Of a stretch of DNA of 53,733 bases, positions 25,504 through 33,902 are shown one piece after another (the first letter of the stretch is position 1; each line of letters begins with the position of its first letter). Made by a program: the position numbers and the translations under genes. Source of the DNA: Deinococcus radiotolerans (lineage in GTDB: Bacteria; Deinococcota; Deinococci; Deinococcales; Deinococcaceae); NCBI RefSeq assembly GCF_014647435.1, contig NZ_BMPE01000020.1, positions 1 to 53,733 of the forward strand, written 5' to 3'. The notes beneath the pieces were generated by a model. That model was not told the DNA's origin, searched no databases, and was given only the letters and a program-made list of their open reading frames with translations.

Positions 25504-26088
25504 TTATTTGCGGATGATCTTCCAGGCGGTGGGCAGCAGCAGCGCAGCCAGAAGCAGCTTGATGGTGTCCCCGATGATGAAGGGGGTCAGGCCGGCGGTT
25601 AGGAGCGCGCCGCCCTTCAGGCCGGTCAGGGCGCCCAGCACGGGGAGGCCCACGGCGTAGATGAGGGCGCTGCCCGCGAGCATGGCGAGGCAGGTGCCCA
25701 GGAACTTGCGGTCCAGCGCGTAGCGTTCCACGAGGAAGCCGACGAGGGCGGCGGCCAGCGGGTAGCTGAACAGGTAGCCGACGCTGGCGCGCATTCCCGT
25801 GCCGGCGGCGTTCATCAGGCCAGCGGAGCCGCCGGAGAGGACGTGCAGTCCGGCCGCTCCGGCCGCGACGTACACGGCCAGGGCGGCCAGGGCGCGTTTC
25901 CAGCCGAGCGCGGCGCCCACGAGCAGCACGCCGAGCGTCTGGAGGGTCATCGGGACGGGCTTCAGCGGCACCTCTGCCTGGGCGAGCAGGGCGACGAAGG
26001 CGGCGCCGCCCACGACGAGCAGCACGTCGCGCAGGAGGCTGGGGGTGGGGGCGAGCTGACGGGCGAGGGTGGGGTGGGTCAGGGTCAT
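25504..26088 (-). CDS. bioY: biotin transporter BioY (ECF S component)
   Basis: 194 aa with six hydrophobic helices. Family motifs are 'VPLKPVPMTLQTLGVLLVGAALG' near the N-terminus, 'GGSAGLMNAAGTGMRASVGYLFSYPLAA' in the middle and 'GLTPFIIGDTIKLLLAA' near the C-terminus. BioY captures biotin in the inner membrane, alone or with shared ECF ATPase/T subunits, which are not encoded here. GGAGGAC precedes the ATG. It follows birA by 31 nt on the same strand, so ligase-repressor and transporter form one biotin-responsive operon. Confidence 0.93.
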   Translation of the reverse strand: MTLTHPTLARQLAPTPSLLRDVLLVVGGAAFVALLAQAEVPLKPVPMTLQTLGVLLVGAALGWKRALAALAVYVAAGAAGLHVLSGGSAGLMNAAGTGMRASVGYLFSYPLAAALVGFLVERYALDRKFLGTCLAMLAGSALIYAVGLPVLGALTGLKGGALLTAGLTPFIIGDTIKLLLAALLLPTAWKIIRK

Positions 26089-26119
26089 GGTGGTGTCCTC
26101 CGGTGTGGGGGTGGGGGCG

Positions 26120-27040
26120 TCAGGTGAGGGTGCCGATGAGCTGCACGTCGCCCGCGCCGACGGTGAGGGGTCCGGCGGGCGTCTGCACGATCAGGCTGCC
26201 GCTGGGGTCGAGGTCGAGGGCGGTGCCATCCACGGGGCCCTGCGGGGTCTGCACGCGCACGGGCTGGCCCAGCGTGACGCTGGCCGCGCGCCACGCGTGC
26301 AGGACCTCGTCCGGTGGGGCGGCCAGCCACGTGTGCAGTTCCCGCAGCACGTCCGTCAGGAGCTGCGCGCGGGTCAAGTCCGGGCGGAACTCACGCAGGT
26401 GCGCGGCCCCCTCCGGCGCGGCGCTGACGTTCACGCCGATGCCCAGCACCGCCCGGCGCGCTTCCTCGCCGCGCAGGTCGGCTTCGAGCAGAATGCCCGC
26501 CAGTTTGCGGCGGTCCGGGGCGAGCAGGTCGTTCGGCCATTTCAGGCCGCCCACGCCCGCCGCGCGGGCCAGCGCGACGCCCCCCGCCAGGGGCAGCAGC
26601 GCCAGGTGCGGGAGACTCAGGGGGCCGCCACCAGGGCCGTGCCGCAGCAGCACGCTGAAGACCAGGGTGCCGTGCGTGGTGTCCCAGGTGCGGCCGCGCC
26701 GGCCGCGCCCGGCGGTCTGCCGTTCGGCGGTCAGCACCGCGCCGTGCGGGGCGGGGTTGGCCGCGTCGTCCGCCCAGGCGCGCAGGGCGTCCTGGGTGCT
26801 GGTCACGGTGCCGTGGTAGCGGTGCGCGGCGCCCAGGTCGCCCGTGGGGGTCACGAGCGCCGGGGCGGGCGCGTCTGGGGGCAGGGCGTACCCGGCGCGG
26901 CTGACCTGCACGGGCACCCCGTCCTCCTGAAGGCGGCGGGCCAGCGTGTTCACGGTGACGCGGTTCACGCCGAGCCGCGCGCCCAGCGCGTCCCCGGTCT
27001 GGGGCTGGGCGCTCAGGAGAGGCAGGAGGCGCTCGGGCAT
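26120..27040 (-). CDS. birA: biotin-[acetyl-CoA-carboxylase] ligase with HTH domain
   Basis: 306 aa bifunctional (class II) BirA. The N-terminal winged HTH spans about residues 5-55 ('TGDALGARLGVNRVTVNTLARRL'). The ligase domain shows the biotinoyl-AMP loop 'GRGRRGRTWDT', then 'GGLKWPNDLL' and 'KLAGILLEADL', with a C-terminal SH3-like cap. It attaches biotin to the acetyl-CoA carboxylase carrier protein, and holo-BirA would repress its own operon. A 9-bp inverted repeat with 14-bp spacing lies immediately upstream of the ATG at 27040. Confidence 0.93.
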   Translation of the reverse strand: MPERLLPLLSAQPQTGDALGARLGVNRVTVNTLARRLQEDGVPVQVSRAGYALPPDAPAPALVTPTGDLGAAHRYHGTVTSTQDALRAWADDAANPAPHGAVLTAERQTAGRGRRGRTWDTTHGTLVFSVLLRHGPGGGPLSLPHLALLPLAGGVALARAAGVGGLKWPNDLLAPDRRKLAGILLEADLRGEEARRAVLGIGVNVSAAPEGAAHLREFRPDLTRAQLLTDVLRELHTWLAAPPDEVLHAWRAASVTLGQPVRVQTPQGPVDGTALDLDPSGSLIVQTPAGPLTVGAGDVQLIGTLT

Positions 27041-27042
27041 GG

Positions 27043-27074
27043 TCGTTCAGTGTTGTACGCGCCGGACTGAACGA
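27043..27074. promoter_or_regulatory. probable BirA operator
   Basis: TCGTTCAGT (27043-51), 14 bases, ACTGAACGA (27066-74): a perfect 9-bp inverted repeat spanning -3 to -34 of birA. BirA operators in other bacteria are also about 9-bp inverted arms separated by 14-16 bp, and BirA here has a DNA-binding domain. The arm sequence differs from the E. coli TTGTAAACC type, so this would be a lineage-specific site. Confidence 0.7.
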
Positions 27075-27184
27075 AAGCAATGAACCGGGTGCAAAGGCGC
27101 GGCCCGCATACCCGGACGCACGGCACACGCAACTGTGTGCACCGCGTCATCGGCGCGTCAGGCGGCCTTTGATAGACTGCGCGC

Positions 27185-27577
27185 ATGACGATGGTGCGCC
27201 AGACCAAGCAGCGGGCAGCGGTGATCGAGGTGCTGCGCGCGGCCCGGTCCCACCCGGACGCCGCCTGGATTCACGCGCAGGTCCGCGAGCAGCTGCCCAG
27301 CGTCAGCCTGGGCACCGTGTACCGCACCCTGGACGCCCTGGTCCGCGACGGCGTGGTGGTCACGCTGGAACGCGCCGGGCAGGCCACCCGCTACGACTAC
27401 AAGCACGAGGGCGACGCCCACCACCACGCCGTATGCCGCAGTTGCGGCGCGATCTTCGACGTGGACGCCGGAGACGTGCCCGCCGTGCCCGCCTCGGCCC
27501 TGCCCGCCGGGTTTCAGGTCACCGACGTGCGCCTGGAATTCATGGGCGTGTGCCCCACCTGCCAGACGCAGCACTGA
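27185..27577 (+). CDS. Fur-family transcriptional regulator
   Basis: 130 aa. The winged helix has 'VSLGTVYRTLDALVRDG'. The regulatory metal region 'HEGDAHHHAVCRSCG' includes His79-81 with Cys84/Cys87, and the C-terminal Cys123/Cys126 complete a CxxC-CxxC structural zinc site. These features fit Fur, PerR or Mur; which metal (Fe, Mn) or peroxide is sensed cannot be decided. ATG 27185 lies 6 nt after TAGACT (27173-78), supporting it over the in-frame ATG at 27191. It is divergent from birA. Confidence 0.9.
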   Translation: MTMVRQTKQRAAVIEVLRAARSHPDAAWIHAQVREQLPSVSLGTVYRTLDALVRDGVVVTLERAGQATRYDYKHEGDAHHHAVCRSCGAIFDVDAGDVPAVPASALPAGFQVTDVRLEFMGVCPTCQTQH

Positions 27578-27593
27578 AGCAAGTCGTTCAGGT

Positions 27594-27623
27594 CCCCTCG
27601 CCTGCCGCGTGCAGGTCGAGGGG
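27594..27623 (+). terminator. hairpin after the Fur-family gene
   Basis: CCCCTCG (27594-600) pairs with CGAGGGG (27617-23), with a nested CTGC/GCAG. It lies 16 nt after the stop; no T-run. Confidence 0.5.
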
Positions 27624-27679
27624 GCCATGCCGTGGGGTGCGGGACGCCTTGCCTGGGGCGGGGGCAGTACGCTGCGCGG

Positions 27680-28390
27680 GTGACCGTGCCGCCCACCCCG
27701 TCCCCCGCGCAGCCTGACGCTCCGGAATTCCCGGTGTACACCGCCCGCTCGTTCCTGCCCACGTTCCTGCTGGGCTGGGGGCTGGGCGCGGCACTGACCT
27801 TCGCGGTGCGTGCCCTGGGCGGCGCGCTGCTGACGAACCCCTGCGAGGGCCACACCATCCTGGCGCTGCTGGTGCCGCTGCTGCTCGGCCCGGGCGGGCT
27901 GGCATTCACCGCCCGGCACTGGCGGCAGCCCGCCCGGGCGGCGCTGGGCCTGGGCCTGGTCGTGGCGTCCCTCATGCCCGCGCTGTTCGTGGGCGCGCAG
28001 GACATCGGCGGGCTGCGCCGCACCGGCTGCGCGGGCGGGTACGTGGTGATCTCCGAGGTGGTGAACGGCCAGCGGGGCGAGAGCATCAGCTCACTGGCCC
28101 TCCCGGCAGGCACCGAGCGCACCCTGACGGCCCGCGTGGGCGGCTACACCCGCCAGACGCACCCGGGGCTGTTCACCGTGCGCGGCGCGGCCAGCACGCC
28201 CGGCGTGGTCGTCACGCCCGCCCGCACGCAGGTGCACGCCGGTGAGGACTTCCCGGTCACGGTGCGGGTGCTGCCGAACACCCCCGTGAACTCGTACACG
28301 GCGGGCGTGAACGCCGTGATCACCCAGGATGGACAGCAGATCGAGGCGAGCGGCGTGCTGGAACTGAACGTCCGCCCCCGCCAGCCCTGA
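27680..28390 (+). CDS. membrane-anchored protein of unknown function
   Basis: 236 aa. The N-terminus is Pro-rich, followed by three hydrophobic segments (about residues 22-46, 52-74 and 83-104), then a 130-residue beta-rich domain with alternating strands ('[17 protein letters not shown]', '[20 protein letters not shown]', '[14 protein letters not shown]') that looks immunoglobulin-like and probably faces outside. Function unknown. GTG 27680 is chosen as start because TACGCT (27668-73) lies exactly 6 nt upstream; the longer ATG-start frame lacks support. Confidence 0.65.
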   Translation: MTVPPTPSPAQPDAPEFPVYTARSFLPTFLLGWGLGAALTFAVRALGGALLTNPCEGHTILALLVPLLLGPGGLAFTARHWRQPARAALGLGLVVASLMPALFVGAQDIGGLRRTGCAGGYVVISEVVNGQRGESISSLALPAGTERTLTARVGGYTRQTHPGLFTVRGAASTPGVVVTPARTQVHAGEDFPVTVRVLPNTPVNSYTAGVNAVITQDGQQIEASGVLELNVRPRQP

Positions 28391-28463
28391 GCGCGCGGCC
28401 AGGGCGCCGCCCGTCCAGCGGGGGCCTCTGCGACCTGTGGAAACCGGGTGGTACGCTCGGACG

Positions 28464-29147
<684 letters not shown>

Positions 29148-29247
29148 CGCGGCGCGCGCCCTACGCCATTCACCGCAGCGAACCCCCAGGGAAAACTAAG
29201 CGTGTCAGCGCAACAATGCTCTGACCCCCACGATTTAGAATCCGGTC

Positions 29248-29805
29248 ATGACTTCCAGAAAGGACGTGCCGGACACCAACCGAATAGCCCGGGTCGCTGC
29301 TGACCTGAACGCGCCGCGGGTGCTGGTGCTGAACGCGTCCTACGAACCGCTGCACGTCACCAGCGCCAAGCGGGCCATCACGCTCGTGCAGTACGGCGTG
29401 GCGGAAATTCTCGAAGACAGCGAGGACGTGGTCCGCTCGCCCAGCACAGTTATGCCGGTCCCCAGCGTCATCCGCCTGCGCCGCTACGTGCGCCGCCCCC
29501 GCGTGCACCCGGTCCCGTTCAACCGCCGCAACGTGCTGCGCCGCGACACCTTCACCTGCCAGTACTGCGGCTCACCGGAGGAACTCACCATGGACCACGT
29601 GCTGCCCCGCTCGCGCGGCGGCCGGCACACCTGGGAGAACGTCGTGACCGCGTGCCGCACCTGCAACCAGCGCAAGGGCAACCGCACGCCCGAGGAGGCC
29701 GCCATGCCCCTGCGCACCCGCCCCCGCGCACCCACCTTCGGCGTGTACGCCCACGGACAGTTCGCCCACTGGCAACCTCAGTGGACCCGCTACCTGGGCG
29801 GCTGA
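29248..29805 (+). CDS. HNH endonuclease family protein
   Basis: 185 aa. The N-terminal part ('VLVLNASYEPLHVTSAKRAI') is the conserved lead segment of a common HNH subgroup. The nuclease domain carries Cys-x-x-Cys ('CQYCG'), the catalytic 'DHVLPRSRGG' and a second Cys-x-x-Cys in 'CRTCNQRKGNRTP', giving a zinc-stabilised beta-beta-alpha-metal fold. It is not beside any restriction or mobile gene, so a housekeeping DNA-processing role is possible; the target is unknown. ATG is 6 nt after TAGAAT (29236-41). Confidence 0.88.
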   Translation: MTSRKDVPDTNRIARVAADLNAPRVLVLNASYEPLHVTSAKRAITLVQYGVAEILEDSEDVVRSPSTVMPVPSVIRLRRYVRRPRVHPVPFNRRNVLRRDTFTCQYCGSPEELTMDHVLPRSRGGRHTWENVVTACRTCNQRKGNRTPEEAAMPLRTRPRAPTFGVYAHGQFAHWQPQWTRYLGG

Positions 29806-29925
29806 AGCGGGCCCAGAGAGCCGGGCGGAATCTCTGGAGGCGCGTGAGTCAGCTGTGAGTGTCGGGCCCTTACACTCACCGGTGCAGCGGCGGTCAACGA
29901 GGCTGGCGCGGCCTGGAGGTTCATG

Positions 29926-30939
29926 ATGATTCGACGCGCGTTGATGCTCGCCACTCTGCTGCTGAGTGCCACCTCGGCCCAGTCGGTTTCCCCGGAGGAA
30001 CTGGCGGGACGACTCTACCGGGACGCCAGTGACGGCAACGTGCAGGCCGTGCAGGCGGATCTGCAGGGCGGCGCGCCCGTGAACTTCCAGTTGCCACAGA
30101 CGCGCAGCACGGCCCTGATGACGGCCGCTCAGAATGGCCGCACGGACGTGGTGGCGTTCCTGCTCGCTCATGGGGCCAATCCGGATCTCCGGGACTGGCA
30201 TGGCCAGACGGCCCTGGACTTCGCGCGCACCACCGGGAACGCCCGGCTGATCGCGCTGCTTCAAGGGGCGTCCGGTCAGGCCACGCCAGCCCCAACCGCG
30301 CCTGCCGCCCGCCCCGCCACGCTCCCGACCGCATCCCGCCCGGCGCCGGTTGGCACGACTTGGCCTGGCTTCGGCGCGTTCCGACCGTGGGACGCGGTGC
30401 AGTTCTGGACCGCGACCGGCTGGCGAGCTGGGACGATCACCGCCGTGGGCGCAGCGGGACCGCGGTCGAGTCGCGGCGCCGCCCCGACAGAGCGGCAGTA
30501 CCGGATCGCGCAGGACGCCCATCCGGACTGGACGCCGGACTGGTACGACTGGGGACTGGTCGCCCACCTCAGCCGCGCTCCTTACTGGACCGCGTTCTTC
30601 CTGGGCGACTAGCGACTGGGTGAGACCATGGCGGTCAACACGTCAGTCGTGGGCAACGTGGCGACCACCGAGTTTTCATATGGGAGCGCGTCAGAGGCTC
30701 TGCGCGTCGCCGCCGACGGCACCTACCGGTGGAAATCCGCGGGGAAGGCGGTGCAGGGCCGCCGGGTACCCAGCCCCGACGGTCCGGGGATCGTACTGCA
30801 GCGCGCATTGGGCGGCGTGGACTGGACGCTGCGTAACGAATCGAACGCCACCACCGAGAATATCCGCGGGCTCCAGAGCGCGCGGCTGACTGCGGCAGGC
30901 AAGGCCAGCGTCTCGGCGAAGCGCCCCCTGCGTCCGTGA
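29926..30939 (+). pseudogene. exported ankyrin-repeat protein, interrupted by an in-frame TAG
   Basis: One frame runs from ATG 29926 to the stop at 30939 (about 337 aa) with TAG at 30610-30612 as the only break. Part 1 has a signal peptide (..LLLSATSAQS), two or three ankyrin repeats ('STALMTAAQNGRTDVVAFLLAHGANPDLRD') and a Pro/Ala linker followed by an aromatic-rich domain ending FFLGD. Part 2, read in the same frame, starts RLGETMAVNTS and continues the same beta-rich region. The continuity suggests TGG (Trp) changed to TAG. If the break is real, the exported product is truncated by one third. GGAGG lies 6 nt before ATG 29926 (3 nt before ATG 29923). Confidence 0.65.
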
Positions 30940-30965
30940 ACTTCGACTCGCGGGTACACTGCGGC

Positions 30966-31517
30966 ATGAACCGGGATCAGGCGTACGAGTTGATGGTGCA
31001 GCACACGCCCAGCGTGTCGTTGCAGCGGCACATGCTGAACGTGGAGGCCGCGATGCGCGCCTACGCCCGCCACTGGGGCGAGGACGAGGACCTGTACGCG
31101 GTGACGGGCCTGCTGCATGACTTCGATTACGAGGCGCACCCGGACGAGCACCCTAACTGGGGCGTGGCGTTCCTGCGCGAGCACACCGACACCCCCGAAA
31201 CCGTGCTGGACGCGATCATGGGACACGCGGCGTACACCGGCACGCCCCGCGAGTCGCAGCTGTCGAAGACCCTGTTCGCGGTGGATGAACTGACTGGGCT
31301 GGTGCAGGCCGCTGCACTCGTCCGCCCGGACAAGGACGTGCGGCAGGTGGAGCTGAGCAGCCTGAAAAAGCGCTTCAAGAACCGCGCGTTCGCGGCGGGC
31401 GTGAACCGCGACGAGGTCGAGCAGGGCGCGCGTGAACTGGGCGTGGATCTGGACGAGCACATGACGCGGGTGCTGCGTGCCATGCAGGACATGCAGCCCG
31501 AGACGCAGCCCGCCTGA
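30966..31517 (+). CDS. HD-domain phosphohydrolase
   Basis: 183 aa, all-helical. The HD metal site is seen in 'QRHMLNVEAAMRAYARHWG', 'LLHDFDYEAHPDEHP' (the His-Asp pair) and 'AIMGHAAYTG', typical of small YqeK/HDIG-like hydrolases acting on nucleotides or phosphate esters. Substrate is unknown. ATG 30966 follows TACACT (30955-60) by 5 nt, so the gene has its own leaderless promoter inside the end of the ankyrin gene, and a terminator follows at 31533. Confidence 0.85.
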   Translation: MNRDQAYELMVQHTPSVSLQRHMLNVEAAMRAYARHWGEDEDLYAVTGLLHDFDYEAHPDEHPNWGVAFLREHTDTPETVLDAIMGHAAYTGTPRESQLSKTLFAVDELTGLVQAAALVRPDKDVRQVELSSLKKRFKNRAFAAGVNRDEVEQGARELGVDLDEHMTRVLRAMQDMQPETQPA

Positions 31518-31532
31518 CCCCCTCCTCCACCC

Positions 31533-31571
31533 CGCCCGCCTGGATGCACCGTCCAGGCGGGCGTTGCTCTT
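31533..31571 (+). terminator. intrinsic terminator after the HD-domain gene
   Basis: CGCCCGCCTGGA (31533-44) and TCCAGGCGGGCG (31552-63) form a perfect 12-bp stem followed by TTGCTCTT. Confidence 0.75.
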
Positions 31572-31633
31572 GCCGATCATGCCTGACGCCCGGCTGACCG
31601 CCAGCGATCATGGGCCGCTCATGGGGGGGCGCG

Positions 31634-31768
31634 TACGGTGGGGGCACCAGACGGGAAGGCGTCCCAGACGCCAGAAGCCCCACCCGCAGGAGGTGAGACC
31701 GACTGGCCATTCGCACCGTCCGTAGCTCCTCGGCCCACGCCCACCCACGCCCCACAGGAGACCTGATC
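31634..31768 (+). promoter_or_regulatory. long leader with hairpin and an unusually strong internal SD
   Basis: TACGGT (31634-39) could be a -10. The following leader has a hairpin GGCGTC/GACGCC (31658-72) and then AGGAGGTGA (31688-96), a near-perfect ribosome site 73 nt ahead of the annotated ATG at 31769. A CTG at 31703, correctly spaced from it, is in frame with that ATG with no stop between, so an N-terminally extended product is possible. The ATG also has its own AGGAG (31756-60). Confidence 0.35.
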
Positions 31769-32232
31769 ATGACCACCCGCACCCTGCCCGCCCCCCGCCC
31801 GCAGACCACCCGGCGTTCTCTGAGCGCCCTGGCGCTCGCCACCCTCAGCCTGAGCGCCCTGATCGCCCCGCAGCGCGCGTACGCCGCTCCGGCCGACATG
31901 ACCGGCACCTGAACAGCAACGTCACGACCAGCGGCGTCACCCGCGTGAACGTGACCCGCGCAGCGGGCGGGCAGATGACCGTGCAGGTCTTCGGACGCTG
32001 CCACCCCAGCGACTGCGACTGGGGCAGCGCGCAGATGATCACGTACGGCGCGACCGTCAGTGACAGCAACCACTTCACGGCGACCGCCGTGTTCGCCAAG
32101 GGCTTCGCCACGACCACGCTGGTCATGAATTTCGCCCGGGGCCGCCTGGACGTGCAGGCGCTGACGCAGTTCACGGACGGCAGCGGCCGCCAGAACTACG
32201 CCAGCCGCGACGCCTTCGCCCGCTACCGCTGA
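31769..32232 (+). pseudogene. small secreted protein, frameshifted
   Basis: ATG 31769 encodes a signal peptide ('LSALALATLSLSALIAPQRAYA') and the start of a mature domain (APADMTGT), then hits TGA at 31910. Restoring one G at 31911 turns TGA into TGG and continues for a further 106 codons as 'WNSNVTTSGVTRVNVTRA', 'FGRCHPSDCDWG' and 'NFARGRLDVQAL', a small beta-rich domain I have seen in secreted bacterial proteins, though I cannot name the family. The intact product would be about 154 aa. A one-base loss (in a GG) or sequence error breaks it. AGGAG lies 8 nt before the ATG. Confidence 0.65.
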
Positions 32233-32340
32233 GCGTCACAGCTGACACGCCGGAAACCTTTCCCGCGCACAGTGCGTATCAGGTGGCAGGTGGGTGATGC
32301 CCCACCGTAGCCACACCTTCAGACCTCTTCAGTCCTTTCA

Positions 32341-32373
32341 GCGCCGCGCCTCCTGTTCCCGGAGGGGCGGCGC
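32341..32373 (+). terminator. terminator-like hairpin after the secreted-protein gene
   Basis: GCGCCGCGCCTCC (32341-53) pairs with GGAGGGGCGGCGC (32361-73), 12 of 13 positions. Only weak T content follows. Confidence 0.5.
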
Positions 32374-32445
32374 GCGACTGTGCCGACTGTGGCGTGTCCG
32401 CGCTGGCCGACTGCTCCGGGCGTGCGCCGCGTTACCCTGGGCGGC

Positions 32446-33684
32446 ATGACCTCGCCGATCACGCGTATGCAGCAGGCCCTCGCCGCGACCAGCCTGGACG
32501 GCTGGCTGGTGTACGACTTTCAGGGCCTCAACCCGCACGCCCGCACCGTCCTGAACCTCCCGAAAGAGGCGTTCCTGACGCGGCGGTTTTTCGTGTGGGT
32601 GCCGCGCAGCGGTCAGGCGGTGGTGCTGCACAACCACATCGAGGGCGGCACGTGGGGCGAGATCACCCGCACCTGGGACGCCGAGCGGCGTGCGTTCGGG
32701 TCTCACGCGGAACTGGACGCCGCGCTGCGCGGCGTGGTCGCCGGGCGCACCCTGGCCATGGAGTACAGCCCCAGTGGCGCGGTGCCGTACGTGAGCCGCG
32801 TGGATGCCGGGACGGTCGAGCGGGTCCGGGCTGCCGGGGCCGCCGCGATTGAGACCAGCGCCGATCTGCTCCAGTCGTTCCTGGCCTGGAGCGCCGACGA
32901 TCTGGCCGCGCATGAGCGGGCCGTGGCGGTTCTGATGCAGGCGAAGGATGATGCGTTCCGCCTGATTCACGAGCGCCTGCAGGCCGCTCAGCCGGTGACG
33001 GAACTGGACGCGCAGGCGGTGATCATGCGGCAGATCGAGGCGGCGGGCATGCAGGCCGGGCACGCCGTGAACGTGAGTTTCGGCGTGAACGCCGCCGACA
33101 GCCACTACGAACCTAGTCCGGAACGCCACGCCACGCTGAAGCCCGGCGAGTGCGTCCTGATTGACCTGTGGGCGCAGGAGCCGGGCCGACCGTTTGCGGA
33201 CGTCACCTGGGTCGGGTACGCGGGTCAGCCCACGCCCGCGTACCAGAGCGCCTGGGCAGCCGTCGTGGCGGCCCGGGACGCGGCGCTGCGCACCATTGTG
33301 GACGGGTACGCCCAGGCCGGGTGGGGCGAGGTGCAGGGCTGGATGGCCGACCGCGCCGCGCGCGACGCCATGGGCTCCGAGTGGGAGCCGTATTTCCTGC
33401 ACCGCACCGGGCACGACTTGGGCGTGAGCATTCACGGGGCGGGCGCGAACCTCGACGATTACGAGACGCGCGACACCCGCACCCTCACGCCCGGCTTGGC
33501 CGTGACCATCGAACCCGGCACGTACCCCGCTGCGCAGGGCTTCGGGATTCGCAGCGAGATCGACGTGTACCTCGACCCGCAGACCGGCCCGCGCGTCACG
33601 CCGGACACGCAGGCCGCGCCGTTCATCCTGGGCGGGGCAGAGGACTGGGCGCAGGTGCGGGCCCGCGCGTACGGTCAGAGCTGA
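32446..33684 (+). CDS. M24 family metallopeptidase (Xaa-Pro peptidase-like)
   Basis: 412 aa. The N-terminal creatinase-like domain ('DGWLVYDFQGLNPHARTVL') precedes the pita-bread catalytic domain. Metal ligands are visible as Asp in 'VLIDLWAQ', Asp in 'FADVTWVGY', His in 'HRTGHDLGVSIHG', Glu in 'TIEPGTYP' and Glu in 'RSEIDVYL'. It probably removes N-terminal residues before proline or cleaves a related bond. ATG 32446 lies 7 nt after TACCCT (32433-38); the earlier in-frame ATG at 32380 is rejected on that ground. A strong terminator follows. Confidence 0.9.
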   Translation: MTSPITRMQQALAATSLDGWLVYDFQGLNPHARTVLNLPKEAFLTRRFFVWVPRSGQAVVLHNHIEGGTWGEITRTWDAERRAFGSHAELDAALRGVVAGRTLAMEYSPSGAVPYVSRVDAGTVERVRAAGAAAIETSADLLQSFLAWSADDLAAHERAVAVLMQAKDDAFRLIHERLQAAQPVTELDAQAVIMRQIEAAGMQAGHAVNVSFGVNAADSHYEPSPERHATLKPGECVLIDLWAQEPGRPFADVTWVGYAGQPTPAYQSAWAAVVAARDAALRTIVDGYAQAGWGEVQGWMADRAARDAMGSEWEPYFLHRTGHDLGVSIHGAGANLDDYETRDTRTLTPGLAVTIEPGTYPAAQGFGIRSEIDVYLDPQTGPRVTPDTQAAPFILGGAEDWAQVRARAYGQS

Positions 33685-33715
33685 GCAGGCCCGCCGGGGC
33701 GGAGAGACTGAAGAC

Positions 33716-33748
33716 AAGGGCGGCCGCGCCGATGACGCGGCCGCCCTT
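33716..33748 (+). terminator. intrinsic terminator after the M24 peptidase gene
   Basis: AAGGGCGGCCGCG (33716-28) and CGCGGCCGCCCTT (33736-48) form a perfect 13-bp stem with loop CCGATGA. It ends in TT only, so termination may rely on stem strength. Confidence 0.7.
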
Positions 33749-33842
33749 GCGCGGTCCCATAGGCGGATGCGGTAAGGTCGGAGGGTCCCTCCCGTTCAGT
33801 TCGCGCAGTCTCACCGGTCCTCACTTGAAGAGGTGGCTCCTG

Positions 33843-33902
33843 ATGATCCCGATGCCCTCCGTCCTGCCCTGCCCCCACCTCCCGCCGGGCGGCGCGGCGT
33901 GA
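33843..33902 (+). CDS. 19-codon upstream ORF coupled to the amine oxidase gene
   Basis: MIPMPSVLPCPHLPPGGAA starts at ATG 33843, 8 nt after GAGGTG (33829-34), and its TGA overlaps the GTG start of the next gene (GTGA at 33899-33902). Ribosome site, start and overlap together suggest it is translated and feeds ribosomes to the downstream start. It is very Pro-rich (six of 19 residues, with a CP-HLPP tail) but has no PPP run. It may be a regulatory uORF; no family is expected at this length. Confidence 0.5.
   Translation: MIPMPSVLPCPHLPPGGAA

Noticed and set aside
27584..27591. Second BirA half-site (TCGTTCAG) after the Fur-family gene
   Set aside because: Single half without a partner at the right spacing; likely chance.
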